A stretch of 64,000 nt of DNA from CAIKNB01 sp964415965 (GCA_964415965.1 CAYQCK010000001.1:62001-126000), one strand, 5' to 3'; counted from the first letter of the stretch, positions 20,687 to 29,543 are shown. The notes: generated by a model not told the origin, from the letters alone. A program made the numbers and translations.

Positions 20687-21667
20687 ATGAAACTCCTCGT
20701 GACCGGCGGCGCCGGATTCATCGGCTCCAACTTCATCCATTACTGGCTTGCAGGCCATCCTGACGATTCCGTCGTCAACCTCGACGCGCTGACCTACGCG
20801 GGCAATCTCGAGAACCTGCGCGACATCGAGAAAGACCCGCGCTACACCTTTGTCCACGGGGACATCTGCGACGCGGAGGCCGTGTCTCGTGCCATGGAAG
20901 GCATGGATGTTGTGGTCCATTTCGCGGCTGAGTCTCACGTCGACCGTTCCATCGCGGACAGCCAGGTCTTCCTCCGGACCAACATCATGGGCACGCACCG
21001 TCTGCTCGAGGAAGTCCGGAAACGCGCAGGGCAAATCAAGCGCTTCCATCATGTCTCGACCGACGAGGTGTTCGGCAGCTTGGCGCTCGACGATCCGAAG
21101 AAATTCAGCGAGACCACGCCGTACAGCCCCAAGAGCCCGTACTCCGCCTCCAAAGCTGCGACCGATCATCTGGTCCGCGCCTACTTCCACACCCACCAGC
21201 TGCCGGTCACCATCTCGAACTGCTCCAACAACTACGGGCCGTACATGTTCCCGGAGAAGCTTTTCCCGCTCATGACCGTGAACGCCATGCGCGACTTGCC
21301 GCTGCCCATCTATGGCGACGGCCTATACGTCCGCGACTGGATCCACGTCGACGACCACTGCCGCGGCATCGAGGCCATCCTCGAGAAGGGGAAAATCGGG
21401 GAGACGTATTGCCTCGGCGGGGATTCCGAGAAGCCGAACATCGAGGTCGCCAAGAAGATCCTCGACCTCCTCGGCAAGCCGCACTCGCTCCTCAAATTCG
21501 TCGAAGACCGCAAGGGCCACGACCGCCGCTACGCCATCGATTCGTCCAAGGCCAAAGCCGAGCTGGGTTGGGAGTCGCAGGTCGGCTTCGAGGACGGTTT
21601 GGCTAAGTTCGTCCAGTGGTACGTGGACAACCGCGCCTGGTGGGAGCCGCTCTTGACGCGCGGCTAA
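20687..21667 (+). CDS. rfbB: dTDP-glucose 4,6-dehydratase
   Basis: A 326-residue extended short-chain dehydrogenase. NAD-binding 'GGAGFIGS' is at 7-14, the catalytic Thr-Asp-Glu triad in 'STDEVFG' at 124-130, and Y152/K156 in 'PYSASKAA'. It dehydrates dTDP-glucose to the 4-keto-6-deoxy sugar on the way to dTDP-rhamnose. The next gene (RmlD-like/RmlA-like fusion) supplies related steps; a hairpin with a T run separates them. No RmlC epimerase is in the window. Product likely feeds surface glycans built by the glycosyltransferases at 53-57 kb. Confidence 0.94.
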   Translation: MKLLVTGGAGFIGSNFIHYWLAGHPDDSVVNLDALTYAGNLENLRDIEKDPRYTFVHGDICDAEAVSRAMEGMDVVVHFAAESHVDRSIADSQVFLRTNIMGTHRLLEEVRKRAGQIKRFHHVSTDEVFGSLALDDPKKFSETTPYSPKSPYSASKAATDHLVRAYFHTHQLPVTISNCSNNYGPYMFPEKLFPLMTVNAMRDLPLPIYGDGLYVRDWIHVDDHCRGIEAILEKGKIGETYCLGGDSEKPNIEVAKKILDLLGKPHSLLKFVEDRKGHDRRYAIDSSKAKAELGWESQVGFEDGLAKFVQWYVDNRAWWEPLLTRG

Positions 21668-21693
21668 ACGTCCTGACTGAAAAATGGTAAGAC

Positions 21694-21720
21694 ATAAGCC
21701 AAGAATCTTGGCTTATTTTC
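21694..21720 (+). terminator. Terminator or attenuator between rfbB and the fusion gene
   Basis: Perfect stem ATAAGCCAAG-AAT-CTTGGCTTAT followed by TTTC, ending 2 nt before the next ATG. Either rfbB stops here and the fusion needs its own start, or read-through is partial. Confidence 0.75.
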
Positions 21721-21722
21721 GT

Positions 21723-23360
21723 ATGAAAATCCTCATTTTCGGCAACGGGTATCTCGGCAACCGGCTGCTCAAGGCCTGGCCTGAAGCGGTCATGTCGCTG
21801 GCCATGATTGACGACAAGGCTGCGGTGCTCAAGGCCCTCGACGAACACAAGCCCGACGCGGTCGTGAACTGCGCCGGAGCGACCGGCGTCCCGAACGTGG
21901 ACTGGTGCGAGTCGCACCAGGCCGAGACGTTCCGTTCGAATGCCATCGGTCCGATGGTTTTGGCGGATGCCTGCCAGGAGAAGGGTGTCTACCTCCTGCA
22001 TCTCGGTTCCGGCTGCATCTTCTACGGCCCGTCGCCTGACCCGGCCGGCTGGCGCGAGACCGATTTCGCCAATCCGTCCGCTTTCTATTCCCGGACTAAA
22101 TACGCGGCCGACCTGGTGCTTTCCAAGATGCCGAACGTGGGCATTGCGCGGTTGCGCATGCCCATCGACAGCACGCCCGGGCCGCGCAACCTCATCAACA
22201 AGCTCGCGCAGTACAAGCAGATCGTCGACGTCGAGAACAGCGTGACCGTGGTCGATGATTTGGTCTCGGTCCTGCATCAGCTCGTCGAGAAGAAAGGCGT
22301 CGGCATCTTCCATGTCGTGAACCCGAGCACCATGCGCCACCGCGATCTGTTGGCGCTCTACCGGGAATTGGTCGACCCCAACCACACCTGCGAATGGATC
22401 AAGCCCGAGGAGCTCGTGACGCGTGGGCTGGCCGTCAAGGCGCGCTCCAACTGCATCCTGCAGTCCAAGCGCCTGGCCGATCTTGGTATCCAGATGCGGC
22501 CCATCGACGTCGCGCTGCGCGATACCATGGAAAAGTACGCGGCAGCCGTCAAAGCCCAAGCGCCCAAGCCCGAAGTCCGGGCCGCCGAACCGTCTTCCCA
22601 GTCTTCGGCCATCTCGTTCCCGCCGAAGTCCCGCCGCATGAAGGGTGTCATCCTGGCCGGCGGCAAGGGGACGCGCCTCGCGCCGCTGACCGACACGACC
22701 AACAAGCACCTCCTGCCCATCTTCAACAAGCCGATGGTCATGTATCCGCTCCAGACGCTGCTCGACGCCGGCATCAAGGACATCCTGCTCGTCACCGGGC
22801 CGGACTACGCCCACCAGTTCATGAAGCTCTTGGGCTCCGGCCACACCCTGGGCTGCCACCTGACCTACCGCATCCAGGACCAGGCTGGCGGCATCGCGCA
22901 GGCCCTGGGCCTCGCGGAGGATTATGTCGGCCAGGACAACTGCACGGTCATTTTGGGCGACAACATCTTCGAGGAGAATTTTTTCCCGCACATCTCGAAT
23001 TTCCGCGAGGGCGCCTTGGCGTTCTACAAGCCGGTCGACAACCCGCGCGCCTACGGCGTGATGGAGCTCGACCAGTGGGGGAATGCGATCTCCATCGAGG
23101 AGAAACCGTCCGAACCCAAGTCCAACTACGCCCAGGTCGGCCTGTACGTCTACGACCCGGACGTGTTCGGTTTCATCCGCACCCTCAAGCCCTCGGGCCG
23201 CGGCGAGCTCGAGATAACCGACGTCAACAACCATTACCTCAAAGCCCACAAGCTCGTGGCCAAGCCGGTGCGCGGCATCTGGTGGGACGCCGGTTCGTTC
23301 GCCAACATCCAGGCCGCCGGCCAATATTTCGCCTCGAGGCCGTCGCCGAAGCAGGATTGA
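21723..23360 (+). CDS. Fusion: RmlD-like NAD(P)-dependent reductase + RmlA-like sugar nucleotidyltransferase
   Basis: A 545-residue two-domain protein. Residues 1 to about 285 are an RmlD/epimerase-like Rossmann domain ('FGNGYLGNRLL' nucleotide loop, 'NCAGATGVPNVDWCE', 'YSRTKYAADLV' with Tyr and Lys). A 20-residue Ser/Pro linker follows. From residue 306 ('MKGVILAGGKGTRLAPLT') to the end is an RmlA-type glucose-1-phosphate thymidylyltransferase of the short 240-residue form, with 'HLLPIFNKPMV', 'ILGDNIF' and 'EEKPSEPKS'. The normal enzymes are separate; here the first and last steps of dTDP-rhamnose synthesis are joined. The reductase half is less certain: it could be a reductase of another dTDP-sugar. 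One continuous frame, no frameshift. Confidence 0.9.
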   Translation: MKILIFGNGYLGNRLLKAWPEAVMSLAMIDDKAAVLKALDEHKPDAVVNCAGATGVPNVDWCESHQAETFRSNAIGPMVLADACQEKGVYLLHLGSGCIFYGPSPDPAGWRETDFANPSAFYSRTKYAADLVLSKMPNVGIARLRMPIDSTPGPRNLINKLAQYKQIVDVENSVTVVDDLVSVLHQLVEKKGVGIFHVVNPSTMRHRDLLALYRELVDPNHTCEWIKPEELVTRGLAVKARSNCILQSKRLADLGIQMRPIDVALRDTMEKYAAAVKAQAPKPEVRAAEPSSQSSAISFPPKSRRMKGVILAGGKGTRLAPLTDTTNKHLLPIFNKPMVMYPLQTLLDAGIKDILLVTGPDYAHQFMKLLGSGHTLGCHLTYRIQDQAGGIAQALGLAEDYVGQDNCTVILGDNIFEENFFPHISNFREGALAFYKPVDNPRAYGVMELDQWGNAISIEEKPSEPKSNYAQVGLYVYDPDVFGFIRTLKPSGRGELEITDVNNHYLKAHKLVAKPVRGIWWDAGSFANIQAAGQYFASRPSPKQD

Positions 23361-23389
23361 CGCCGCGGCATAGCGCAAAGCGCCGCAAG

Positions 23390-23411
23390 AACGGGAGCCG
23401 ATCCCGTTTTT
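23390..23411 (+). terminator. Intrinsic terminator of the fusion gene
   Basis: ACGGGA / TCCCGT stem followed by TTTT. Confidence 0.75.
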
Positions 23412-23413
23412 GC

Positions 23414-23443
23414 TTGCCCGGAAGGGCGCACATTCTTTAGAAT
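23414..23443 (+). promoter_or_regulatory. Promoter of the YibE/F gene
   Basis: TTGCCC, 18-bp spacer, TAGAAT, 11 nt before the ATG; leaderless type. Confidence 0.7.
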
Positions 23444-23454
23444 GGTGTTTCCAT

Positions 23455-24645
23455 ATGCCGGACATCCGCAAATGCCTTAAAGGCGCGTTCGTCTGCCTGA
23501 TCGCGGCGTCTTTCGTCTTGCCGTTAGGCGTTCAAGCCGAAGCCCTGGACGTCGGTCCTGAAGATGCCGCGTCCGCCACGCCGGCCGTCATGCAGAACGG
23601 CGAGCCGGAATCGGAAGTCTTCGAGGCCCAGGTCGTCAAAGTCATCGAACAGCGCGAGGTGCCGCGTCCCGACGGCTCGCGCGACATCCAACAGCATTTG
23701 CGGCTCAAGGCCCTGACCGGCAAGATCGCCGGACGCGAATTCGAATTCGACGGCATCGGCGAGATCGACGCCGTCGCGGCCAACACCTACCGTCCCGGCG
23801 ACCGCGTCATGGCCAACCGCCAGATCGAACCGGACGGCACCGAGGATTATTACGTCGTGGATTTCATCCGGCGTTGGCCGCTCTTCTGGCTTGCGGTCCT
23901 GTTCGTCGTCGCGGTCGTGGCCGTCTCGGCCGGCAAGGGCCTCCGCGCCCTGCTCGGGCTCGTCATCAGTTTCGCCGGCATCATGGGCATCGCCATCCCG
24001 CTCATATTCCGCGGCTGGAGCCCGCTCTGGGTCGGCGTCTGCACGGCCGGGGCCGTTTTCGTCATCCTGGTCTACCTGTCTGAAGGCATCAACCAAAAGT
24101 CCAACTTGGCCGTGGTCAGCGCCGTCGTCTGCCTGGTCCTGACTGCTGTCCTGGCTTCGCTGTTCACGCACTGGTCCCGCCTGACCGGCATGGCCCAGGA
24201 AGAGACCATGTTCCTCATCGGTTTGGGCAAGAAGAGCATCGATTTTTCCGGTCTGTTCCTCGCCGGCATCATGATCGGCACCTTGGGCGTGCTCGACGAC
24301 ATGATTTTGGGCCAGATCGAGGCCGTGTCGCAGATAAAAGCCGCTAACCCCTCCTTGTCCCCGGAGCGCGTCGCCGTGCTGGCCATGCACGTCGGCCGGA
24401 CGCACATCGGCGCCATGGTCAACACGCTCTTCCTGGCTTACGCCGGAGCCTCTCTGCCCCTGCTTCTCTTGTTCAGCGTCAAGCAGCCGCCGTTCCTGAC
24501 CTTTTCCCAGGTCGTGAACAACGAGACCGTCGCTTCCGAGATCGTCCGCACCCTGGTCGGGAGCATCGGCCTGGCGCTGGCCATGCCGATCGCCACCTAT
24601 CTCGCCGCCTATCGCCTCAAGCCGACCGGTGGGGCCAAGGCCTGA
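23455..24645 (+). CDS. YibE/F-family membrane protein
   Basis: A 396-residue integral membrane protein. A signal-like N-terminal helix is followed by an extracytoplasmic beta-rich region (residues about 25-135, including 'YRPGDRVMANRQ'), then a series of about eight hydrophobic helices. 'GILDDMILGQ'-like sequence ('LGVLDDMIL') and 'HVGRTHIGAMVNTLFLAYAGASLPLLLL' are characteristic of the YibE/F family, whose transport function is unproven. The start at 23455 follows the promoter by 11 nt. No operon partner. Confidence 0.88.
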   Translation: MPDIRKCLKGAFVCLIAASFVLPLGVQAEALDVGPEDAASATPAVMQNGEPESEVFEAQVVKVIEQREVPRPDGSRDIQQHLRLKALTGKIAGREFEFDGIGEIDAVAANTYRPGDRVMANRQIEPDGTEDYYVVDFIRRWPLFWLAVLFVVAVVAVSAGKGLRALLGLVISFAGIMGIAIPLIFRGWSPLWVGVCTAGAVFVILVYLSEGINQKSNLAVVSAVVCLVLTAVLASLFTHWSRLTGMAQEETMFLIGLGKKSIDFSGLFLAGIMIGTLGVLDDMILGQIEAVSQIKAANPSLSPERVAVLAMHVGRTHIGAMVNTLFLAYAGASLPLLLLFSVKQPPFLTFSQVVNNETVASEIVRTLVGSIGLALAMPIATYLAAYRLKPTGGAKA

Positions 24646-24654
24646 ACCCCGTAC

Positions 24655-24683
24655 TTGTCAGTTCCGCGACCATGGCGTAGCCT
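24655..24683 (+). promoter_or_regulatory. Promoter of trxA
   Basis: TTGTCA, 17-bp spacer, TAGCCT; leader of about 50 nt containing a palindromic repeat. Confidence 0.7.
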
Positions 24684-24709
24684 TTTCTGACGAATATTTA
24701 ACTCAGTGA

Positions 24710-24729
24710 ATTCCCGCCTTCGCGGGAAT
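24710..24729. repeat. Palindromic repeat (ATTCCCGC type) in the trxA leader
   Basis: ATTCCCGC-CTTC-GCGGGAAT followed by GACGAC, 12 nt before the ATG. Confidence 0.88.
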
Positions 24730-24741
24730 GACGACAAAGAT

Positions 24742-25065
24742 ATGGAACACACCTTCACCGACGATAACTTCCAGAACGAAGTGCTCAAATCCGACGTGCC
24801 CGTGCTCGTGGATTTCTGGGCGCCGTGGTGCGGCCCGTGCCGCATGATGGCTCCGGTCATCGAGGAGCTGGCCAGCGAAATCGACGGCGCCAAGCTCAAG
24901 ATCGGCAAGTGCAACGTGGACGAGAACCCGGGCACGGCCGGCCAGTTCAACATCATGTCCATCCCGACCTTCCTGGTCTTCCAGCACGGCAAGGTCGTGG
25001 AGCAGTTCGTGGGCGGCGTGGCCAAGACTGCCATGAAGGACAAGCTGGCGCGCTTCATTGGCTAA
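24742..25065 (+). CDS. trxA: Thioredoxin
   Basis: A 107-residue thioredoxin with active site 'WCGPC' (C30, C33), the cis-Pro loop 'SIPTFLVF' and 'GGVAKTAM' near the end; a textbook length and layout. It reduces protein disulfides in the cytoplasm. Thioredoxin reductase is the next gene, 57 bp downstream under its own promoter. The start at 24742 is the family start; an upstream in-frame ATG would translate the palindromic repeat. Confidence 0.97.
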   Translation: MEHTFTDDNFQNEVLKSDVPVLVDFWAPWCGPCRMMAPVIEELASEIDGAKLKIGKCNVDENPGTAGQFNIMSIPTFLVFQHGKVVEQFVGGVAKTAMKDKLARFIG

Positions 25066-25086
25066 ATCCGACCGAAGGTCTAGAAT
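25058..25086 (+). promoter_or_regulatory. Promoter of trxB
   Basis: TTGGCT, 17-bp spacer, TAGAAT; starts inside the last codons of trxA. Confidence 0.75.
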
Positions 25087-25088
25087 CC

Positions 25089-25110
25089 AGGGGCGCGAAA
25101 TCGCGCCCCT
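25089..25110. repeat. Palindrome in the trxB leader
   Basis: AGGGGCGCGA-AA-TCGCGCCCCT, same GGGGCG arms as the dispersed family. It would form a strong hairpin 12 nt before the start. Confidence 0.8.
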
Positions 25111-25122
25111 CTGCATATCACT

Positions 25123-26052
25123 ATGGAACCACGCAACGTCATCATCATCGGGTCCGGTCCGGCTGGCTGGACCGCGGCCATCTACGCGGCCCGCGCCGAC
25201 CTCAAGCCCATCCTGTTCGAAGGCCCGCAGCCCGGCGGCCAGCTCACGACCACGACCGAGGTCGAGAATTTCCCCGGTTTCCCAGAAGGCGTCCTCGGCT
25301 CCGAGCTCATGGCCAAGATGCGCGAGCAAGCCTTGCGCTTCGGCACCGAGATAATCCCCGAGACCGTCACGGCCGTGGATTTTTCGTCCCGCCCGTTCAA
25401 GGTCACGGCCGGCGACAAGACGTATGATGCCGAGACCGTCATCGTCTCGACTGGCGCCACGGCGCGCCGCCTCGGACTCGAATCCGAGAAAGCGCTCTAC
25501 GGCAAGGGCGTCTCGGCTTGCGCCACCTGCGACGGCTTCTTCTTCCGCGGCAAGACCGTCATCATCGTGGGCGGGGGAGACAGCGCCATGGAAGAGGCGA
25601 ATTTCCTGACGCGCTTCGCGACCAAGGTCTATCTGGCGCATCGCCGCGATGCCTTCCGCGCCTCCAAGGTCATGCAGGACCGGACGTTCGCCAACCCGAA
25701 GATCGAAGTGCTCTGGAACACGGCCATCGACGAGATCCTCGGAGTCGATGTCGGCCATGTGACCGGCGTGCGGCTCAAGGATACGGTCACGGGCGAGACG
25801 CGCGAGCTCGCGCTCGACGGCGTGTTCGCGGCCATCGGTCACGAGCCTAATACGGCGCTGTTCAAAGGCGTCCTCGAACTCGACGAGAAGAATTACATCA
25901 AGACCGTGCCTGGCTCGGCGCGCACCAATGTCGACGGCGTATTCGCGGCCGGCGATGTCCAGGACGCCAAATACCGCCAGGCCATCTCGGCCGCGGGCTC
26001 CGGCTGCATGGCCGCGCTTGAGGCGGAGAAGTTTTTGGCCGAAAAATCCTGA
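25123..26052 (+). CDS. trxB: Thioredoxin reductase
   Basis: A 309-residue low-molecular-weight flavoprotein. FAD-binding 'GSGPAGWTAAIYAARA' is near the N terminus, the redox pair 'CATC' (C133, C136) in the NADPH domain, 'GGGDSAMEEA' for NADPH and the C-terminal 'GVFAAGDVQDAKYRQAISAAGSG' FAD motif. It reduces thioredoxin encoded just upstream. Full length, nothing unusual. Confidence 0.96.
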   Translation: MEPRNVIIIGSGPAGWTAAIYAARADLKPILFEGPQPGGQLTTTTEVENFPGFPEGVLGSELMAKMREQALRFGTEIIPETVTAVDFSSRPFKVTAGDKTYDAETVIVSTGATARRLGLESEKALYGKGVSACATCDGFFFRGKTVIIVGGGDSAMEEANFLTRFATKVYLAHRRDAFRASKVMQDRTFANPKIEVLWNTAIDEILGVDVGHVTGVRLKDTVTGETRELALDGVFAAIGHEPNTALFKGVLELDEKNYIKTVPGSARTNVDGVFAAGDVQDAKYRQAISAAGSGCMAALEAEKFLAEKS

Positions 26053-26143
26053 CCTGATCGCCATGCGGACCAGACGCCGGACTTCTGTCCGGCGTTTTCG
26101 TCAGCGTGCCAACGCTTAAGATGTGTGGTTTAATATGGGCGAT

Positions 26144-27487
26144 ATGCCCAAAGAACAGATGCCGGTTTCGCCGGAACGAGGACCGGTCGCGAAGCTGCGC
26201 GAGTCCGTCGCGCAGCGCAAAAGACTCTTCGACAGGCTGGCCGGTTCGCCCTGGGCTTGGGCCGCAGCCGCCGTCATGGCCCTCGAATCGCAGACCGGCT
26301 GCGCGACCGTGGTGCGCGGGGCGTGCTATGCCGCGGTCGAGCCTGGCTGTTCCGGCATCGACTACGATACGTCGGTCGGGAAGCGGCCCGCGGCCGCCGA
26401 GTCCGGCATCCGCAAATCCCAACGTGAAGGCCAGACGCTCGACGCCTCCCGTGACCCGAACGCGAGACAGGGCGGCGGAGTCGTCATGCCGGGCGGAGGA
26501 TTGGAGGGGGTGAAGGTCGAGGTCAAGGCTTTGCCGCCGCGCGGTTCGGCCTCCATCCAGTCCATGCCCGAGGGTTTCTATGCGCCGTCCGTGGCCAGGG
26601 CCGTCAAGGAGAAGAAAATGAAGGCGCCGCCGTCGTTCATCAACCTCGAGGCCGCGAACTACCGTCCGGGCAGCGAGATATTTTCCGTCGCGCACGCCGA
26701 AGTCGAGGAGAACGTGGAACAGGAGCTGCGGTCCGTCCGCCACGATGTCTTCCGGCGGGGCTTGCGCTATGTGCTGCCGTATCTCGAATATGACCAGGGC
26801 ATCCGGGCCGAGTGGCAAAGCAACCGGCGCGTGGGGCAGGATCGGACGTTCGTCTCTTGCCGCGTCACGGCTTCGAATGAACCGGCTTACCTGAGGCGGA
26901 ACGCGCCGCTCCTGCGCGGAGAATCGCTGGAGCATTCCATCCTGACCGACCAGCGCAAGCTCGAAGGCGGCCGGTTGTACCTCACCGAGAACGGCATCCG
27001 CGTCGACGGCGGCCGCATCTATTTCTCGTCCGAAAAATCCGGCGCCTTTCCCGATAGGCCAGCCCAGGCGGCGAGCATGATGTGGATCGAATTGCCGTCC
27101 GAATTCTTCGAAGCCAAGGCCAAGAAGGACCAGGCCGTCTGGAGGGTCAAGGAAATCTCGGCCAAGATGGATGCCCTGAACAAGGAATGCCTGTACAAGA
27201 AATCAAGCGACCCGGCCTTCAGGCGGAAGTGCGCCGAACTGGATTCTTTGGACGCCGAATACATCAAGCTGAACGCCGAGATCGCACAGCTGACAAAGCA
27301 GATGGAACCACTGGCCAAGGGCATCCAGGGCGCCAAACTGACGGTCATGGAGCGGCTGGCGGTGGAGTTCGAGCCCCATTTCGGTTCGGGCAACCAGCTG
27401 AAGTATTTCGTCCGTTTCGATTGGGCCGGCCAGAAGCTCCAGGTCATCGCCCTGTTGGATAACCCCGTGCCGGCTTCCGGCAAATGA
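26144..27487 (+). CDS. Hypothetical protein with N-terminal membrane anchor
   Basis: A 447-residue protein. Residues about 30-55 ('FDRLAGSPWAWAAAAVMALESQTGC') form one hydrophobic segment ending in a Cys, compatible with a membrane anchor or an atypical lipobox. Then a disordered Gly/Arg-rich region, a globular domain (about 165-330) and a coiled coil (about 335-400, 'KKDQAVWRVKEISAKMDALN'). No known domain recognised. The start at 26144 is used because TAATAT at 26131-26136 is a likely -10, which would cover the alternative ATG at 26135. The next small gene follows after 4 nt. Confidence 0.75.
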   Translation: MPKEQMPVSPERGPVAKLRESVAQRKRLFDRLAGSPWAWAAAAVMALESQTGCATVVRGACYAAVEPGCSGIDYDTSVGKRPAAAESGIRKSQREGQTLDASRDPNARQGGGVVMPGGGLEGVKVEVKALPPRGSASIQSMPEGFYAPSVARAVKEKKMKAPPSFINLEAANYRPGSEIFSVAHAEVEENVEQELRSVRHDVFRRGLRYVLPYLEYDQGIRAEWQSNRRVGQDRTFVSCRVTASNEPAYLRRNAPLLRGESLEHSILTDQRKLEGGRLYLTENGIRVDGGRIYFSSEKSGAFPDRPAQAASMMWIELPSEFFEAKAKKDQAVWRVKEISAKMDALNKECLYKKSSDPAFRRKCAELDSLDAEYIKLNAEIAQLTKQMEPLAKGIQGAKLTVMERLAVEFEPHFGSGNQLKYFVRFDWAGQKLQVIALLDNPVPASGK

Positions 27488-27491
27488 ATTT

Positions 27492-27731
27492 ATGCGCCAA
27501 GACCTGATAATCCAAGCCGTGCCCGAGGCAGATCCCGAGTTCGTCCGGACCCTGGAGAGGCTGCCCGATCCGCCTCCCGGGATCTACGAATCCGTCGTCG
27601 TCCTGTTGCCGCAGCTGCACGAGTTGTTCCTCCGCAAACGCCAGGCCTTCGCCGCCGACGACGCGGCGGCCCTGTCCGCCATCCTTGACGAGGAGACGGT
27701 CCTGCTCTGGAAGCTTTCGGGCCAAGCTTAA
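27492..27731 (+). CDS. Small hypothetical protein
   Basis: A 79-residue acidic helical protein 4 nt after the previous stop, so probably the second gene of an operon. 'GIYESVVVLLPQLHELFLRKRQAFAADDAAALSAIL' looks like two amphipathic helices. No motif; unknown function. Confidence 0.6.
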   Translation: MRQDLIIQAVPEADPEFVRTLERLPDPPPGIYESVVVLLPQLHELFLRKRQAFAADDAAALSAILDEETVLLWKLSGQA

Positions 27732-27756
27732 CCTGGCGGCGCCGGCGTGGTAAAAC
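27728..27756 (+). promoter_or_regulatory. Possible promoter of gdhA
   Basis: TTAACC, 17-bp spacer, TAAAAC, about 60 nt before the ATG. Confidence 0.5.
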
Positions 27757-27817
27757 AACCGCACAATCAAGTGCCGAGATGCCTCCTGGGCGTTTCGCTT
27801 TTCACCCAATTCCCCAT

Positions 27818-29047
27818 ATGTCCGCATTCTCGAATGCCATGCGCCAGCTCGACCTGGCCGCGACCGCCATGCATCTCGACGCCTTCACGCTCGACCGCTT
27901 GCGCCATCCGCAGCGCATCGTGGAGGTCGATTTCCCGGTCAAGATGGATGACGGGGCCGTCCGCCTGTTCCACGGCTACCGCGTCCAATGGAACGATGCC
28001 CGCGGCCCCTTCAAGGGCGGCATCCGTTACCATCAGCAGACCGACCTGGACGAGGTGAAGGCGCTGTCTTTCTGGATGACGGTCAAATGCGCCGTGGCCA
28101 ATATCCCGTTCGGCGGGGGCAAGGGCGGCGTCACGGTCAACCCCAAGGAGCTGTCCAAGGCTGAACTCGAGGACCTTACCCGCTCGTTCACCCGCGCCAT
28201 CGCCGACGTCATCGGGCCGGAAAAGGACGTGCCGGCTCCGGACGTCAATACCACGCCGCAGATCATGGACTGGCTGGCCGACGAATACGGCAAATACGTG
28301 GGCAAGGAGAGCTTGGCGGTCGTGACCGGCAAGTCGCTCGGCAAAGGCGGTTCCGAAGGCCGCGGCACGGCCACCGGCCAGGGGGCTTACTACGTCTTCG
28401 AAGCCTATCGCGAGAAGCTCGGGTTGGACCCCGAATCCTCGACCGTCGCGGTCCAGGGCTTCGGCAACGCCGGCCAAGAGATCGCCCGCCTCTTCCACCG
28501 TCACGGCTACAAGGTTGTGGCCGTGTCCGATTCGCAGGGCGGCGTGCACGACGAGAACGGCCTCGACATCCCGCAGCTCATCAGGCTCAAGGCCGAGACC
28601 GGCCGCGTGACCCGTTTGCCCGAAGCCCGCGACATCACCAACGACGAACTCCTGCGCATCCCGTGCGGCGTGCTCGTCCCGTCCGCGCTCGAGAACGCCA
28701 TCACGGCCGAAGTGGCTCATGAGGTCAAAGCCCAGCTCGTGCTCGAGGTCGCCAACGGCCCGACCACGCCCGAGGCCGACGCCATCTTGGCCAAACGCGG
28801 CATCACCGTCATCCCCGACGTCCTGGCCAATTCGGGCGGCGTCACGACTTCGTTCCTCGAATGGCAGCAGAACATGACCGGCGAGCATTGGACCGAAGCC
28901 GAGGTCTTCGACCGCCTCAAGCCCATCATGGATGACGCCGCCGCCGGCGTCATGCGCACCGCCGAAGAATTCGGCGTCACCCAGCGCGAAGCGGCGTTCG
29001 TCTTGGCCCTGAAAAAGATTGACCTGGCCATCCGCAAGTCGGCTTGA
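27818..29047 (+). CDS. gdhA: Glutamate dehydrogenase (Glu/Leu/Phe/Val family)
   Basis: A 409-residue oxidative deaminase. The substrate domain has 'GPFKGGIRYH' and the catalytic-Lys region 'PFGGGKGGVTVNP'; 'APDVNTTPQIMDW' follows, and the Rossmann domain has 'VAVQGFGNAGQEIA'. 'LANSGGVTTSFLEW' is the conserved C-terminal block. It interconverts glutamate and 2-oxoglutarate. The length is standard. The start at 27818 avoids an N-terminal extension read from 27779. Cofactor preference cannot be settled by eye. Confidence 0.95.
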   Translation: MSAFSNAMRQLDLAATAMHLDAFTLDRLRHPQRIVEVDFPVKMDDGAVRLFHGYRVQWNDARGPFKGGIRYHQQTDLDEVKALSFWMTVKCAVANIPFGGGKGGVTVNPKELSKAELEDLTRSFTRAIADVIGPEKDVPAPDVNTTPQIMDWLADEYGKYVGKESLAVVTGKSLGKGGSEGRGTATGQGAYYVFEAYREKLGLDPESSTVAVQGFGNAGQEIARLFHRHGYKVVAVSDSQGGVHDENGLDIPQLIRLKAETGRVTRLPEARDITNDELLRIPCGVLVPSALENAITAEVAHEVKAQLVLEVANGPTTPEADAILAKRGITVIPDVLANSGGVTTSFLEWQQNMTGEHWTEAEVFDRLKPIMDDAAAGVMRTAEEFGVTQREAAFVLALKKIDLAIRKSA

Positions 29048-29062
29048 AGGATCCGGATACCG

Positions 29063-29090
29063 AAAATCCCCCGTCACAGCGGGGGATTTT
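29063..29090. terminator. Bidirectional terminator between gdhA and the EamA gene
   Basis: AAAATCCCCC / GGGGGATTTT stem between convergent genes. Confidence 0.88.
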
Positions 29091-29105
29091 GTTGCGCGTC
29101 GTTCG

Positions 29106-29522
29106 TTACGCCAAGGCGATCAGGATTATGCCGGCCGTGGCCAGGAGGCTTCCCAGGCCGTGGAGCCAGGTCAATTTCTCCGACAGGACGGCGGCCGACA
29201 GGGCGACCACGAATATGAGCGACAGCCGGTCGACGGCCGCCACGTGCGTCGCCGTGCCGTCGCGCAAGGCCATGAAGTAGAACAGCCAGGAAAGCGCGCC
29301 GAACACGGCCGAGACCAGGATGGCGACCAGCGCTTTCTGGTCGAGGTGGGTGATGCCTTTGAGTTTGTTCCCGGCCAGGACGATGCCGACCATGAGCACG
29401 AACATGAAGAAGCTGCGGATGCCGGTCGCGAGCGTCGGGTCCACGCCCTTCAAACCGATTTTCCCGACCAGGGTCATGAGGGCCGCCGTGACGGCCGAGA
29501 GGATGGCGAAAATAAGCCACAT
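29106..29522 (-). CDS. EamA/DMT-type transporter, single repeat
   Basis: A 138-residue membrane protein with about five hydrophobic helices and the EamA signature (N-terminal 'IFAILSAVTAALMTLVGKIGLKGVD', 'GALSWLFYFMALRDG', 'LSEKLTWLHGLGSLLATAGI'). Typical drug/metabolite transporters have two such repeats in about 290 residues; this one has a single repeat, as in small half-size members that work as dimers. Substrate unknown. It lies divergent to tsaD with 21 bp between the starts. Confidence 0.88.
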   Translation of the reverse strand: MWLIFAILSAVTAALMTLVGKIGLKGVDPTLATGIRSFFMFVLMVGIVLAGNKLKGITHLDQKALVAILVSAVFGALSWLFYFMALRDGTATHVAAVDRLSLIFVVALSAAVLSEKLTWLHGLGSLLATAGIILIALA

Positions 29523-29543
29523 ATATTAGGATGGAGCTATTGT

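Noticed and set aside
21603..23471. Minus-strand open frame of 622 codons opposite the RmlD-RmlA fusion
   Set aside because: Shadow of the fusion, whose motifs are unambiguous.
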